Positions 31,893 to 40,570 of a DNA stretch of 45,086 nucleotides are shown here, piece after piece; within the stretch, counting starts at the first letter, position 1, and every line of letters begins with the position of its first letter. The notes under the pieces are model-generated. The model saw nothing but the letters and a program-made list of their open reading frames with translations. It did no database searches and was not told the DNA's origin. Both the position numbers and the translations under genes were made by a program. The DNA is from GCA-002784865 sp035646815. Lineage in GTDB: Bacteria > Patescibacteriota > Microgenomatia > Levybacterales > UBA12049. Location of the stretch: positions 1-45,086 of the forward strand of contig DASRON010000025.1 of assembly GCA_035646815.1 (NCBI GenBank), given 5' to 3'.

Positions 31893-31921
31893 ACTTTAGC
31901 AGAAAAAATTTAGTGAGTCAA
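31893..31921 (-). promoter_or_regulatory. promoter of pyrB-carA-carB
   Basis: Minus strand TTGACT (31921-31916), 17-base spacer, TAAAGT (31898-31893). Seven bases further on is a run of three C, the expected start of transcription. Confidence 0.55.
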
Positions 31922-31932
31922 CGGGGAAATTA

Positions 31933-32787
31933 TTAAATAGAATAAACTAAATTTCTTAAAAGCATTACTACATTTACTGGTCCGACTCCACCAGGAACAG
32001 GAGTGTAGTAAGAAGCTATTTTTGCAATCTCTTCTTGATTATAATCAGGAGTGAGTTTTCCGTTTTTCTCTTTTCTCATGCCAATTCCAATTACTATTGC
32101 TCCTTTTTTTACTTCATTTGAAAAAATAACAGGTTTCCCAACAGTTGAGATTAGTATATCTGCAGACTTTACAATTTTTTCAGGATTTTTAGTTTTGCTG
32201 TCAATAACTTCTGCTTTGATTCTCATGTTATTAAATAAATTTATAACTGGTCTTCCTCCAGTGTCTCCTTTTCCAACAACTACAATTTTTTTAAGTTTTA
32301 ACCACTCGTAAGTATTAGTGCAAGAAAGCCCTTCTTCCTGAGATTTGTTTATTTGAATGTCTGAAAAAATAGTTTTCAAAATTTCTAAAACTGCTTCTGC
32401 AATCGGTTCTTTAAATTTTGAATTTTTTAAAAATCCGTCTACATCTTTTTCTGGTGTTACCATTTCTCTTGTTTTAATTTCATTTATTTGAGGAGGAAGT
32501 GGCCTTTGAATAATTACTCCGTGAACGTTTGAATCTTTATTTAGTTTTTCGACAAATTTTTCAAGTTTATCCTGAGAAAGAGTGTCTTCAAAATTATAAA
32601 TAGAAATTTTTGCCCCAATTACTTTTCCTTTTAATTTTTTTTGATTAACGTAAGCCTTTGAAGGATGGTCACTGCCTATTAAAATAATTGTTAAATGAGG
32701 AATTATTCCTTTCTTTTTTAAGTCTTTTACTTTTTCTTTAAGTTCCTTGAGGACATTTTCTGCTATTTTATTTCCATCAATCTTCAT
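31933..32787 (-). CDS. folD: methylenetetrahydrofolate dehydrogenase / cyclohydrolase
   Basis: 284 residues from the ATG at 32787 (MKIDGNKIAENVLKELKEKV). Interconverts methylene-, methenyl- and formyl-tetrahydrofolate. The catalytic Y-x-x-x-K is in SKAYVNQKKLKG, QRPLPPQI and EKDVDGF follow, a nucleotide-binding region has VVVGKGDTGGRPV (usual GRSxxVGxP replaced), and TPVPGGVGPVNVVMLLRN closes the protein. A TTG at 32811 would extend it by eight residues, but ATG is preferred. The start overlaps the end of gyrA by 11 bases. Confidence 0.93.
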   Translation of the reverse strand: MKIDGNKIAENVLKELKEKVKDLKKKGIIPHLTIILIGSDHPSKAYVNQKKLKGKVIGAKISIYNFEDTLSQDKLEKFVEKLNKDSNVHGVIIQRPLPPQINEIKTREMVTPEKDVDGFLKNSKFKEPIAEAVLEILKTIFSDIQINKSQEEGLSCTNTYEWLKLKKIVVVGKGDTGGRPVINLFNNMRIKAEVIDSKTKNPEKIVKSADILISTVGKPVIFSNEVKKGAIVIGIGMRKEKNGKLTPDYNQEEIAKIASYYTPVPGGVGPVNVVMLLRNLVYSI

Positions 32788-35281
32788 TTTCAAGATAAGT
32801 TGCTGCTGCAATATTATCGTTTTCTTTTGAAAAACGCATTAAGATTACTCCTTGAGTATCTCTTGAAAGTTTTGGAACAGAGCTTGTATTAAGTTTTACA
32901 ATTTGTCCTTTTTCAGAAGTGATAATTATTTCCTTGCAACTATCTGGAACTACTTGGGAAAAAGCTACTTTTCCAGTTTTCTCAGTTACTTTTGCAACTT
33001 TTGCTCCTTGCCCTCCCCTGCCTTGCCCTCTAAAGAGTTTTGATGAAGTTTTTTTGCCTAGTCCGTTTTTCATTATTGTCATAAGCTCAACTTCTTTTTT
33101 CGCTTCAATTACATCCATGCCTATTACAATATCATCATCATTTAATTTTATACCTCTAACTCCCATGGTTGCTCTTCCCATTGATCTTACCGAATTTCCT
33201 GAAAATCTAATTGCTTTCCCGTTTTTCGTAGTAAGAATAATGTCGTTATCTCCAGCTGTAAGCTTACTCCAGGCAAGTTCATCTCCTTTGTTTAATTTTA
33301 TTGCTAAAATTCCCGTTTTTCTAATATTTGCAAATTCAGAGAGTTTAGTTTTTTTAACAGTTCCTTTTATTGTTGTTAAAAACACATAAATTCCTTTTTC
33401 ATCTTTTCTATATGTTATGAAAGATTCAACTTTTTCATCAGACTCAATATTTAAAAGATTAACAATTGCAGTTCCTTTTGATGTTCTTTGAGATTCATTT
33501 ATTTCAAAAGCTCTTAACTGATAAACTTTTCCTTTATTGGTAAAGAATAATAAATTGTCATGAGTTTGTGCAGAACGAATAAGAGCAATGCTATCTTCGT
33601 CTTTTGTTGTCATTCCCTTAATTCCCTTTCCTCCTCTATGCTGAGTTTTAAAGCTAGCTATGCTTTGTCTCTTAATATAACCTGTGGTGGTAAGAGTTAT
33701 AACTGTTGGTTCATTTTGAATAAGATCTTCTTCAGAAAATTCATCAACTTTGCTTTTATAAACTTTAGTTCTTCTTTCGTCGCCATACTTTTTTCTTAAA
33801 GAAGTTAATTCCTCCTTTATGATAACAAGAATTTTTTCAGGATGTGCTAAAAGATCTTCAAGATAAGCAATTGTTTCTTTAACCATTTGATATTCATCTT
33901 CAATTTTTTGTCTTTCTAAAGCTGCAAGCCTTCTTAGTTGCATGTCTAAAATTGCAGTTGCCTGAAGTTCTGAGAGCTTGAATTTAGCGATTAAATTCTT
34001 CTTTGCGTCATCTTGAGTTTTAGAAGCTCTTATTGTTTTGATTACAGCATCAATATTATCAACGGCAATTTTTAAACCTTCTAAAATATGAAGTCTTGCT
34101 TTTGCCTGTCTTAATTCAAACTCAGATCTTCTTTTAACAACTAAATAACGGTGTTTTAAAAATTCTTCTAAAATTGTTTTAAGGTTTAAAGTTTGAGGTG
34201 TGCCGTCAACAAGGGCTACGATATTTGCTGAAAAAGTTGTTTGAAGTGCTGTATATTTAAATAGATTATTTAAGATTTTTTTAGGCGAACTATCTCTTTT
34301 TAGCTCAACTACAACTCTTGTTCCTTGTCTATCAGATTCATCTCTTAAATCAGAAATTCCTTCAATTTTTTTATCCTTTGCAAGTCCTGCAATTCTTGCA
34401 ACTAGAAGCGCTTTATTCACTTGATAAGGAAGCTCAGTAATAATAATTGCTGATTTGCCTTGTCCTATTTCTTCAATTTCAGCTTTTCCACGAATTAAAA
34501 TTCTTCCTCTTCCAGTTGTGTATACATTTTTTATTTCTTCAAAATCATAAATTGCTCCCGCAGTTGGGAAATCTGGTCCTTTAATATATTTTAAAAGTTC
34601 GTCAATTCCTACTTCTGAAATAATTTCTGGAACATCAGAAGTCTTACTTACTTCAAATTTAGTTTTTTGAATAACAAAGGTGAGGGCATCAATAACCTCA
34701 GTTAGATTATGTGGAGGTATTTTTGTAGCCATTCCAACAGCTATTCCCTCAGACCCCATAAGTAGTAGATTCGGCAAAAGACTTGGCAAAAAGACTGGTT
34801 CTTTTAAAGTAGCATCAAAATTATCTAAGTAGTCTACAGTTTCTTTATCAAGATCTAAAAGCATTTCATTTGAGATTGATGCCATTCTTGCTTCGGTATA
34901 ACGCATGTGTGCAGGTGGATCACCATCCATTGAACCAAAATTACCTTGACCATCTATTAATGGGTAGCGCATGGAAAAATGTTGTGCCATTCTAACAAGT
35001 GAGTCATAAATAGGAATATCTCCATGAGGATGATACTTACCCATAACTTCTCCGACAATTTTTGCAGATTTTGAGAATTTTGCTTGATGCGTGAGATTTA
35101 ATTCATGCATCGCATAAAGAATTCTTCTATGAACTGGTTTTAGTCCGTCTCTTACATCAGGGAGCGCACGAGAGACTATAACAGACATTGCGTAATCAAG
35201 ATACGCTTTTTTCATCTCTGTTGTTATCTCGGTTTGTTCGAGTCTCCCTATTTTATTTTTTTCTGATTTATCTTCAACCAT
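32777..35281 (-). CDS. gyrA: DNA gyrase subunit A
   Basis: 834 residues. The breakage-reunion domain starts with AYLDYAMSVIVSRALPDVRD, the catalytic tyrosine is Y128 in MRYTEARM, and the C-terminal beta-pinwheel has the GyrA box QHRGGKG, which identifies gyrase rather than topoisomerase IV. In the quinolone-determining region HPHGDIPIYDSLVRMAQ, isoleucine stands where E. coli has S83, while the aspartate equivalent to D87 is kept. It shares the strand with folD, ppa and gyrB. Confidence 0.97.
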   Translation of the reverse strand: MVEDKSEKNKIGRLEQTEITTEMKKAYLDYAMSVIVSRALPDVRDGLKPVHRRILYAMHELNLTHQAKFSKSAKIVGEVMGKYHPHGDIPIYDSLVRMAQHFSMRYPLIDGQGNFGSMDGDPPAHMRYTEARMASISNEMLLDLDKETVDYLDNFDATLKEPVFLPSLLPNLLLMGSEGIAVGMATKIPPHNLTEVIDALTFVIQKTKFEVSKTSDVPEIISEVGIDELLKYIKGPDFPTAGAIYDFEEIKNVYTTGRGRILIRGKAEIEEIGQGKSAIIITELPYQVNKALLVARIAGLAKDKKIEGISDLRDESDRQGTRVVVELKRDSSPKKILNNLFKYTALQTTFSANIVALVDGTPQTLNLKTILEEFLKHRYLVVKRRSEFELRQAKARLHILEGLKIAVDNIDAVIKTIRASKTQDDAKKNLIAKFKLSELQATAILDMQLRRLAALERQKIEDEYQMVKETIAYLEDLLAHPEKILVIIKEELTSLRKKYGDERRTKVYKSKVDEFSEEDLIQNEPTVITLTTTGYIKRQSIASFKTQHRGGKGIKGMTTKDEDSIALIRSAQTHDNLLFFTNKGKVYQLRAFEINESQRTSKGTAIVNLLNIESDEKVESFITYRKDEKGIYVFLTTIKGTVKKTKLSEFANIRKTGILAIKLNKGDELAWSKLTAGDNDIILTTKNGKAIRFSGNSVRSMGRATMGVRGIKLNDDDIVIGMDVIEAKKEVELMTIMKNGLGKKTSSKLFRGQGRGGQGAKVAKVTEKTGKVAFSQVVPDSCKEIIITSEKGQIVKLNTSSVPKLSRDTQGVILMRFSKENDNIAAATYLENED

Positions 35282-35359
35282 AATTTATAAATTCAAGTTT
35301 ATTAAAAAACAAAAAATATATATTACCTTTACTGCTTAATACTTAAGTAGGGGCAGGTA

Positions 35360-35872
35360 TTATTTAATTGCTTTTTCAACTTCTACCAATGCTTCTTTTT
35401 TCCCTTTCCAATTTTTAATCTTAACCCACTTATCTTTTTCAAGAGTTTTATAATTTTCAAAAAAATGTTTAATTTTATTTTTTGTAGCCTCTGGAACGTC
35501 AGAGATATCACTATATTCTCCAAAGAGTGGGTCTATTTTCTTATCTGGTACTGCAACTATCTTAGTATCATTACCAGCTTCATCCTCCATTTCTAGAAAT
35601 CCAATAACCCTAGAAGGTATTACAGTTCCAGGAGCAACACTTTGATCTCCAAGCACTATGACATCAAGTGGATCTCCATCGTCTGCAAGTGTATTTGCTA
35701 TAAAGCCGTAATTAAAAGGGAAATTCATAGCAGTATGTAAGAACCTATCAACAAAAATTATGCCAGTGTCTTTATCGAGTTCGTATTTAATATTACTGTC
35801 TTTAGGAATCTCTATAAAAACATTTACTTCTTCAGGTGGGTTTTTTCCTACTGCGAGTTTTTTAATATCCAC
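35360..35872 (-). CDS. ppa: inorganic pyrophosphatase (family I)
   Basis: 170 residues. Hydrolyses pyrophosphate and so drives biosynthetic reactions. Family I marks: EVNVFIEIPKDSNIKYELDK at the start, FPFNYGFIANTLADDGDPLD with the metal-binding aspartates (DDGDPLDV), and FFENYKTLEKDKWVKIKNW near the end. Full length and cytoplasmic. It lies between gyrB and gyrA, which does not indicate a shared function. A GGAGGTGAA-type ribosome-binding site precedes the ATG. Confidence 0.95.
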   Translation of the reverse strand: MDIKKLAVGKNPPEEVNVFIEIPKDSNIKYELDKDTGIIFVDRFLHTAMNFPFNYGFIANTLADDGDPLDVIVLGDQSVAPGTVIPSRVIGFLEMEDEAGNDTKIVAVPDKKIDPLFGEYSDISDVPEATKNKIKHFFENYKTLEKDKWVKIKNWKGKKEALVEVEKAIK

Positions 35873-35917
35873 TATTTCTTCACCTCCATTTTTTTATAAT
35901 TATTCTTATTCATAATT

Positions 35918-37870
35918 TTAAAAATCCAAGGTTGCAGTCTTGGCATTACTTTGAATGAAATGTTTTCTTGGAGGAACCTCTTGTCCCATAAGCATTGTAA
36001 ATACTGCATCTGCTTCTTCTGCATCAGCAATATTTACTTGTTTTAATATTCTATTTTCAGGATTCATAGTTGTTTCCCATAATTGATCAGGATTCATTTC
36101 TCCTAAACCTTTATATCTTTGTAATCCAATTCTTGCGTTAATTCCAAATGATTTAATTACATCTTCTTTTTCAATATCCGTGTATGCATATTTTGAGTTT
36201 TTTCCTGAAGTAACTTTATAAAGCGGAGGTTGAGCAATGTAGAGATATCCTTGTTTTATAATTTCGGGGAGATGTCTAAAGAAAAAGGTTAAAATTAAGG
36301 TTTCAATATGTTGTCCGTCAACGTCTGCATCAGTCATAATAATTATTCTATGATATCTTAGTTTTTCAAATTTAACACTCTCCCCTATTCCTGCACCAAG
36401 AGCAATAATTAAGTTTTTAACTTCTTCGTGTTCAATTATTTTATCAAGTCTTGCTCTTTCAGTATTTAAGATTTTTCCTTTTAGAGGAAGAATTGCTTGA
36501 AACTTTCTATCTCTTCCTTGCTTAGCACTTCCGCCTGCGGAATCTCCCTCAACAAGATAAAGCTCTGAGACTGCTGGGTCTTTTTCTTGGCAATCTGCAA
36601 GTTTTCCAGGGAGAGATGATCCTTCTAAAGCACCTTTTCTAAGAATTGCTTCTTTTGCTGCCTTCGCAGCAAGTCTTGCTCTTGCAGCTAAATATACTTT
36701 TTCCAAAATTTTTCTTGCAGTTTGTGGATTTTCTTCAAAATATGTACTTAGTCCGTCTTTTACAATTGACTGAACTATTGGTTGAATCTCTGAGTTTCCT
36801 AATTTTCCCTTGGTTTGTCCTTCGAATTGAATTCTGTCTTGCGGCATTTTTACAAAAACAACTGCGGTAAGCCCTTCTTTTGTATCATCTCCGACAACAG
36901 AGTCTTCCTCGCTTTTAAAAGATCCTATTTTTTTACCGTAATCATTAATAGCTCGAGTCAAAGCCATCCTAAAACCCGTTAAATGAGTTCCACCATTCAC
37001 AGTATTTATTACATTCACATAGCTTTCTACATTTTCAGAATAAGCATTGTTATATTGAAGCGCAACTTCAACTTCAACATCCTTTTGCATTCTTTTAATA
37101 AGGATTGCTTCATGAAGTGGTCCTTTATTTTCATTTAATTTTTCAACCAAAGAAGCAATTCCGCCTTCAAAATAGTAATTTATTTCTTTTTCTTGCCCTT
37201 CTTTTTTGTCCATTAAATGAAAATAAAGGCTTGGAACAAGATATGCTCTTTCTCTAATAGCTTTTTTTACAGTGTCAAAGTCAAAGATTATATCTGGAAA
37301 GATTTTTCTATCAGGATAAAAACTAACTGTGGTTCCAGTTTTATTTGGAATATCTACTACTTCTGACTTTTCGACAACCTTCAAAGGAGTTTTTGCTACC
37401 CCTCTTTGATATTCCTGTCTATAGATTTTTCCATCTCTTTTAACCTCTACCCATGTCCACTCAGAAAGTGCATTTACAACAGAAGATCCTACACCGTGTA
37501 GTCCTCCTGAAATTTTGTATGCAGAGCCTCCAAATTTTCCCCCTGCATGAAGTTTTGTCATAACAACTTCCAGAGCTGATTTTTTAAATTGAGGCATTAT
37601 GTCAACTGGAATTCCTCGTCCGTCATCAGTAACTGTTGCGCTACCATCATTATTTAAAGAAATCCAAACATTACCTGCAAAACCTGCTAATGCTTCATCA
37701 ACAGCATTGTCAATAATTTCTCTTAAAGATTCATGAAGTCCTACAGTATCTGTAGAGCCTATATACATTCCTGGTCTTTTTCTAACTGGTTCAAGTCCTT
37801 CTAGAACTTGAATTTGTTGTGCGGAATATTCAGAGGTTTTTTTATCTACTTTAGCTTTATTTAAGGCCAT
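35918..37870 (-). CDS. gyrB: DNA gyrase subunit B
   Basis: 650 residues. GHKL ATPase domain: LEGLEPVRKRPGMYIGSTD, EIIDNAVDEALAG, DDGRGIPVD and GGLHGVGSSVVNALS. The TOPRIM domain carries LYLVEGDSAGGSAKQGRDR with PLKGKILN, and IMTDADVDGQHI supplies the metal-binding DxD. The C-terminal QRYKGLGEMNPDQLWETTMNP is standard, with no insertion as found in some Gram-negatives. The upstream region to 37951 shows no strong promoter for this strand. Confidence 0.97.
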   Translation of the reverse strand: MALNKAKVDKKTSEYSAQQIQVLEGLEPVRKRPGMYIGSTDTVGLHESLREIIDNAVDEALAGFAGNVWISLNNDGSATVTDDGRGIPVDIMPQFKKSALEVVMTKLHAGGKFGGSAYKISGGLHGVGSSVVNALSEWTWVEVKRDGKIYRQEYQRGVAKTPLKVVEKSEVVDIPNKTGTTVSFYPDRKIFPDIIFDFDTVKKAIRERAYLVPSLYFHLMDKKEGQEKEINYYFEGGIASLVEKLNENKGPLHEAILIKRMQKDVEVEVALQYNNAYSENVESYVNVINTVNGGTHLTGFRMALTRAINDYGKKIGSFKSEEDSVVGDDTKEGLTAVVFVKMPQDRIQFEGQTKGKLGNSEIQPIVQSIVKDGLSTYFEENPQTARKILEKVYLAARARLAAKAAKEAILRKGALEGSSLPGKLADCQEKDPAVSELYLVEGDSAGGSAKQGRDRKFQAILPLKGKILNTERARLDKIIEHEEVKNLIIALGAGIGESVKFEKLRYHRIIIMTDADVDGQHIETLILTFFFRHLPEIIKQGYLYIAQPPLYKVTSGKNSKYAYTDIEKEDVIKSFGINARIGLQRYKGLGEMNPDQLWETTMNPENRILKQVNIADAEEADAVFTMLMGQEVPPRKHFIQSNAKTATLDF

Positions 37871-37911
37871 AACTTATCTATATTAACAGAAAACAAATTA
37901 TTTTTAAAGTC

Positions 37912-37940
37912 TTGACATTTGGAGAAATGCTATCTAATTA
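37912..37940 (+). promoter_or_regulatory. possible antisense promoter
   Basis: Plus strand TTGACA (37912-37917), 17-base spacer, TAATTA (37935-37940). No convincing plus-strand gene follows; a transcript from here would be antisense to the 36-codon gene and to the end of holB. Confidence 0.3.
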
Positions 37941-37951
37941 TTCCCCTTTTT

Positions 37952-38062
37952 TTATAAATATTTGTATTTTTTACTTATTTTATTGTTATGCATAAGCAGT
38001 AAGCCAAAGAGTATCATCGAACCTGAAAGAACAAAGAAAATAATAAAAGGAGTTTTTTCCAT
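37952..38062 (-). CDS. 36-residue single-helix membrane peptide
   Basis: MEKTPFIIFFVLSGSMILFG, continuing LLLMHNNKISKKYKYL. One membrane helix (5-24) and a short basic end. Evidence for a real gene is a perfect TATAAT (38074-38069 on the minus strand) six bases before the ATG, matching the leaderless layout of other genes here, and a composition typical of small membrane proteins. Function unknown. It sits between holB and gyrB on the same strand. Confidence 0.45.
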   Translation of the reverse strand: MEKTPFIIFFVLSGSMILFGLLLMHNNKISKKYKYL

Positions 38063-38068
38063 TATGAG

Positions 38069-38074
38069 ATTATA
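38069..38074 (-). promoter_or_regulatory. -10 box of the 36-codon gene
   Basis: Perfect TATAAT on the minus strand, six bases before the ATG. The -35 is weak (TTATTT at 17 bases). It overlaps the region just downstream of holB. Confidence 0.4.
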
Positions 38075-38083
38075 TCAAGCTTT

Positions 38084-38731
38084 TTATATTGAAATAAAGA
38101 GGCTTTCAAGCCCTAGACGAAGATTTGCATTGCTGTTTTTAAGTTCAATATATCGTTTTTGAATAAGCTTAATTGATTTTTGACTATTTAAATCCTTTTC
38201 TTTTAACATTATTTCTCTTGCACCTAAGATTATTTTTTGAAGATATAAAAGTGCTTGCTCTTTATCTTTTGCAAGACTTTCTGCAAGTTTCAGTTTTTCT
38301 CCCTGAGAAAATTTTATAAACTTATTAAATTCTTTTTCATAATCTTCATGCTCTTTTATTGAAATTGAAACTTTATGATTTAATTCAATAATTTTACATC
38401 TTGAAAGAACAGTTGGAAGAACAAGTTCTTTACTTGGGATAATAAGCGCAATAATAGTATTTGCAGGAGGTTCTTCAAGAATTTTTAAAAGAGCATTTTG
38501 TGCTTCAGCAGTAATTCCTTTTTCTGCATTAAGTATGGTTATTTTCTGTTTACCCTTAAAAGGTTTTAAAAGTGTTTTTTCCTGAAGAATTCGAATATCT
38601 TTTATTCCTATTTGTTTTTCACTTTCAATAATTAATGTGTCAAACTCCCCTATTTTCTCATTAAGACTGAGTTTTTTTACATAATCCAAAGCGTCTTGGT
38701 TTTTATTTGAAGAAATTAATATTGATTGCAT
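38084..38731 (-). CDS. holB: DNA polymerase III delta' subunit-like protein
   Basis: 215 residues from the ATG at 38731 (MQSILISSNKNQDALDYVKK). Upstream codons to 38860 overlap the divergent pilB promoter and are not typical of the family. Clamp-loader features: KITILNAEKGITAEAQNALL and KILEEPPANTIIALI, where the E-P-P loop is typical, then LPTVLSRCKII with the SRC motif that supplies the arginine finger. The N-terminal part is shorter than in E. coli delta' and has no Walker A loop, which fits a non-ATP-binding subunit. The C-terminal oligomerisation domain looks reduced. Confidence 0.82.
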   Translation of the reverse strand: MQSILISSNKNQDALDYVKKLSLNEKIGEFDTLIIESEKQIGIKDIRILQEKTLLKPFKGKQKITILNAEKGITAEAQNALLKILEEPPANTIIALIIPSKELVLPTVLSRCKIIELNHKVSISIKEHEDYEKEFNKFIKFSQGEKLKLAESLAKDKEQALLYLQKIILGAREIMLKEKDLNSQKSIKLIQKRYIELKNSNANLRLGLESLFISI

Positions 38732-38802
38732 GAGTTGAAAGTTAAATTTTACTAACTTTGCCTGAAGTATAGCACAAAGAGAATATTTTAAGGCTATACT
38801 TG

Positions 38803-38832
38803 TTGACATTTTAGCTTGTTTACACGTACTAT
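38803..38832 (+). promoter_or_regulatory. promoter of the type IV pilus operon
   Basis: TTGACA (38803-38808), 18-base spacer, TACTAT (38827-38832). The pilB ATG at 38840 is seven bases after the -10, so a leaderless pilB message is predicted. Confidence 0.65.
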
Positions 38833-38839
38833 TATAGTA

Positions 38840-40567
38840 ATGCCCAATGATACCAAACAACAGTCAAAAGAGGACCAATCAGTTGCTGATATTCTTTTAG
38901 GTCAGCATTTAATTACTCCGGAGCAAAATCAAGAAATTAAGGTTAAAAGTGCAAGTCAAGGCATAAATGATGTAGCTGCGATTGAGCAAATGAATATCGT
39001 AGGAGAGGAAAAGCTTGCAGAAGCAAAAGCGCTTCGAATGGGTATTCCTTTTATTTCACTTGAAAATACTTCTTTTTCTCCACAAGCATTAGGTTTTATC
39101 CCAAGAGCAGTAGTTGAGAGATTTCAATTAATTCCTTTTGGATATGATGAAAAAAGCAAGGTTATTTCCGTTGCCATGAGTAATCCTGTTGATCTTGAAG
39201 CGATTTCATTTGTTCAGCAAAAAACTGGACTTAATGTTAAAACTTTTGCAGCATCTGCAGCTGATGTTAAAAGAGCAATCCAGCTTCAATATAGGCAGGA
39301 AATTGTTGGTCAGGTTGGCGAAGCGTTAAAAGAAACAGAAGAGTTTAATAAAGCACGTACTATAGATAGTAGTGATATTGGAAAAATTATAAAAGAAGCT
39401 CCAATTGCAAAAATTGTTTCAACTATTCTTGAGTACGCAGTAACAAGTAGAGCTTCAGATGTTCATATTGAACCCCAGGAAGACAGAGTTAGAGTAAGGT
39501 ATAGAATTGATGGAATTCTTTATGACCGTCTTAGTCTTCCCAAGTCAGTTCAGGAAGCAGTTATTTCAAGAATTAAGATTTTATCTGAAATGAAAATAGA
39601 TGAACATAGGTCTCCTCAGGATGGAAGATTTAATTTTAAAGTTGAAAATAAAGAAGTTGATCTTCGTATCTCAGTGCTTCCTACAGTTTTTGGAGAAAAA
39701 ATAGTAATGAGACTTTTAAGAAAATCAGGAGGCCTCCCTACTTTAAATGAGTTAGGGCTTACTGGAAATTCATTAAGAAACTTAGAAGCATCTATTTTAA
39801 GACCGCACGGAATAATTACTGTTTGTGGTCCGACAGGATCAGGAAAAACAACAACTTTGTATTCAATTTTGGCAAAATTAAATACAACAAGAGTTAATAT
39901 AATGACTTTAGAAGATCCAGTTGAGTATCAAATTCCCGGTATTAATCAGGTTCAAATTAATCCTGCTGTAGGCCTTACATTTGCAACAGGACTTAGATCA
40001 TTTCTAAGGCAAGACCCAAACATTATATTAGTAGGAGAAATTAGAGATGAAGAGACAACAGATCTTGCAATTCAAGCAGCTTTAACAGGACATTTAGTTT
40101 TTTCAACACTTCATACATCAAGTGCTTCTGGTGCGCTACCCCGTTTAACTGACTTAGGAGCAGAAACATTTTTGCTTGCTTCAACAATGACAGCAATACT
40201 TGCTCAAAGAATTGTTAGAAAAATATGTGAGCATTGTAAGGTTTCATATAATCCCCAACCCCAGATATTAGAAGAGATTAAAAATGCATTAGGAAATCTT
40301 TTTCAAGAAAGTAAACAAGCACTTCTTTACAAGGGAAAGGGATGTACTGAATGTGGAGGAACAGGCTATATGGGAAGAGTTGGTATTTTTGAAACTTTGC
40401 CTATTTCTGAAAAAATATCATCTTTGATACTGCAAAACGCTGATAGTAATACAATTGAAAAAGAGGCTATTTTAGAAGGTATGATTACCATGAAAAGAGA
40501 CGGTTATTTAAAAGCATTAGAAGGGTTAACGACAATAGAGGAAGTTATTAGAGTTGCCCAGGACTAA
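38840..40567 (+). CDS. pilB: type IV pilus extension ATPase PilB
   Basis: 575 residues from the ATG at 38840. An N-terminal T2SSE-N domain (about 20-140) is followed by the secretion ATPase core. Walker A is GPTGSGKTTTLYS, the aspartate box is near LEDPVEYQIPGINQVQIN, Walker B is IILVGEIRDEETTDLA and the His box is HLVFSTLHTSSASG. The C-terminal zinc element has CEHCK and CTECGGTGYMGRVGIFE, four cysteines, as in PilB/GspE. It powers pilus assembly at the membrane. First gene of the operon; the in-frame upstream ATG at 38816 overlaps promoter sequence. Confidence 0.96.
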   Translation: MPNDTKQQSKEDQSVADILLGQHLITPEQNQEIKVKSASQGINDVAAIEQMNIVGEEKLAEAKALRMGIPFISLENTSFSPQALGFIPRAVVERFQLIPFGYDEKSKVISVAMSNPVDLEAISFVQQKTGLNVKTFAASAADVKRAIQLQYRQEIVGQVGEALKETEEFNKARTIDSSDIGKIIKEAPIAKIVSTILEYAVTSRASDVHIEPQEDRVRVRYRIDGILYDRLSLPKSVQEAVISRIKILSEMKIDEHRSPQDGRFNFKVENKEVDLRISVLPTVFGEKIVMRLLRKSGGLPTLNELGLTGNSLRNLEASILRPHGIITVCGPTGSGKTTTLYSILAKLNTTRVNIMTLEDPVEYQIPGINQVQINPAVGLTFATGLRSFLRQDPNIILVGEIRDEETTDLAIQAALTGHLVFSTLHTSSASGALPRLTDLGAETFLLASTMTAILAQRIVRKICEHCKVSYNPQPQILEEIKNALGNLFQESKQALLYKGKGCTECGGTGYMGRVGIFETLPISEKISSLILQNADSNTIEKEAILEGMITMKRDGYLKALEGLTTIEEVIRVAQD

Positions 40568-40570
40568 ATT

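Noticed and set aside
37962..38162. Plus-strand reading frame of 66 codons with a hydrophobic start
   Set aside because: It begins with TTG and has no ribosome-binding site, and its second half is antisense to the holB C-terminus. The minus-strand 36-codon gene explains the non-overlapping part better.
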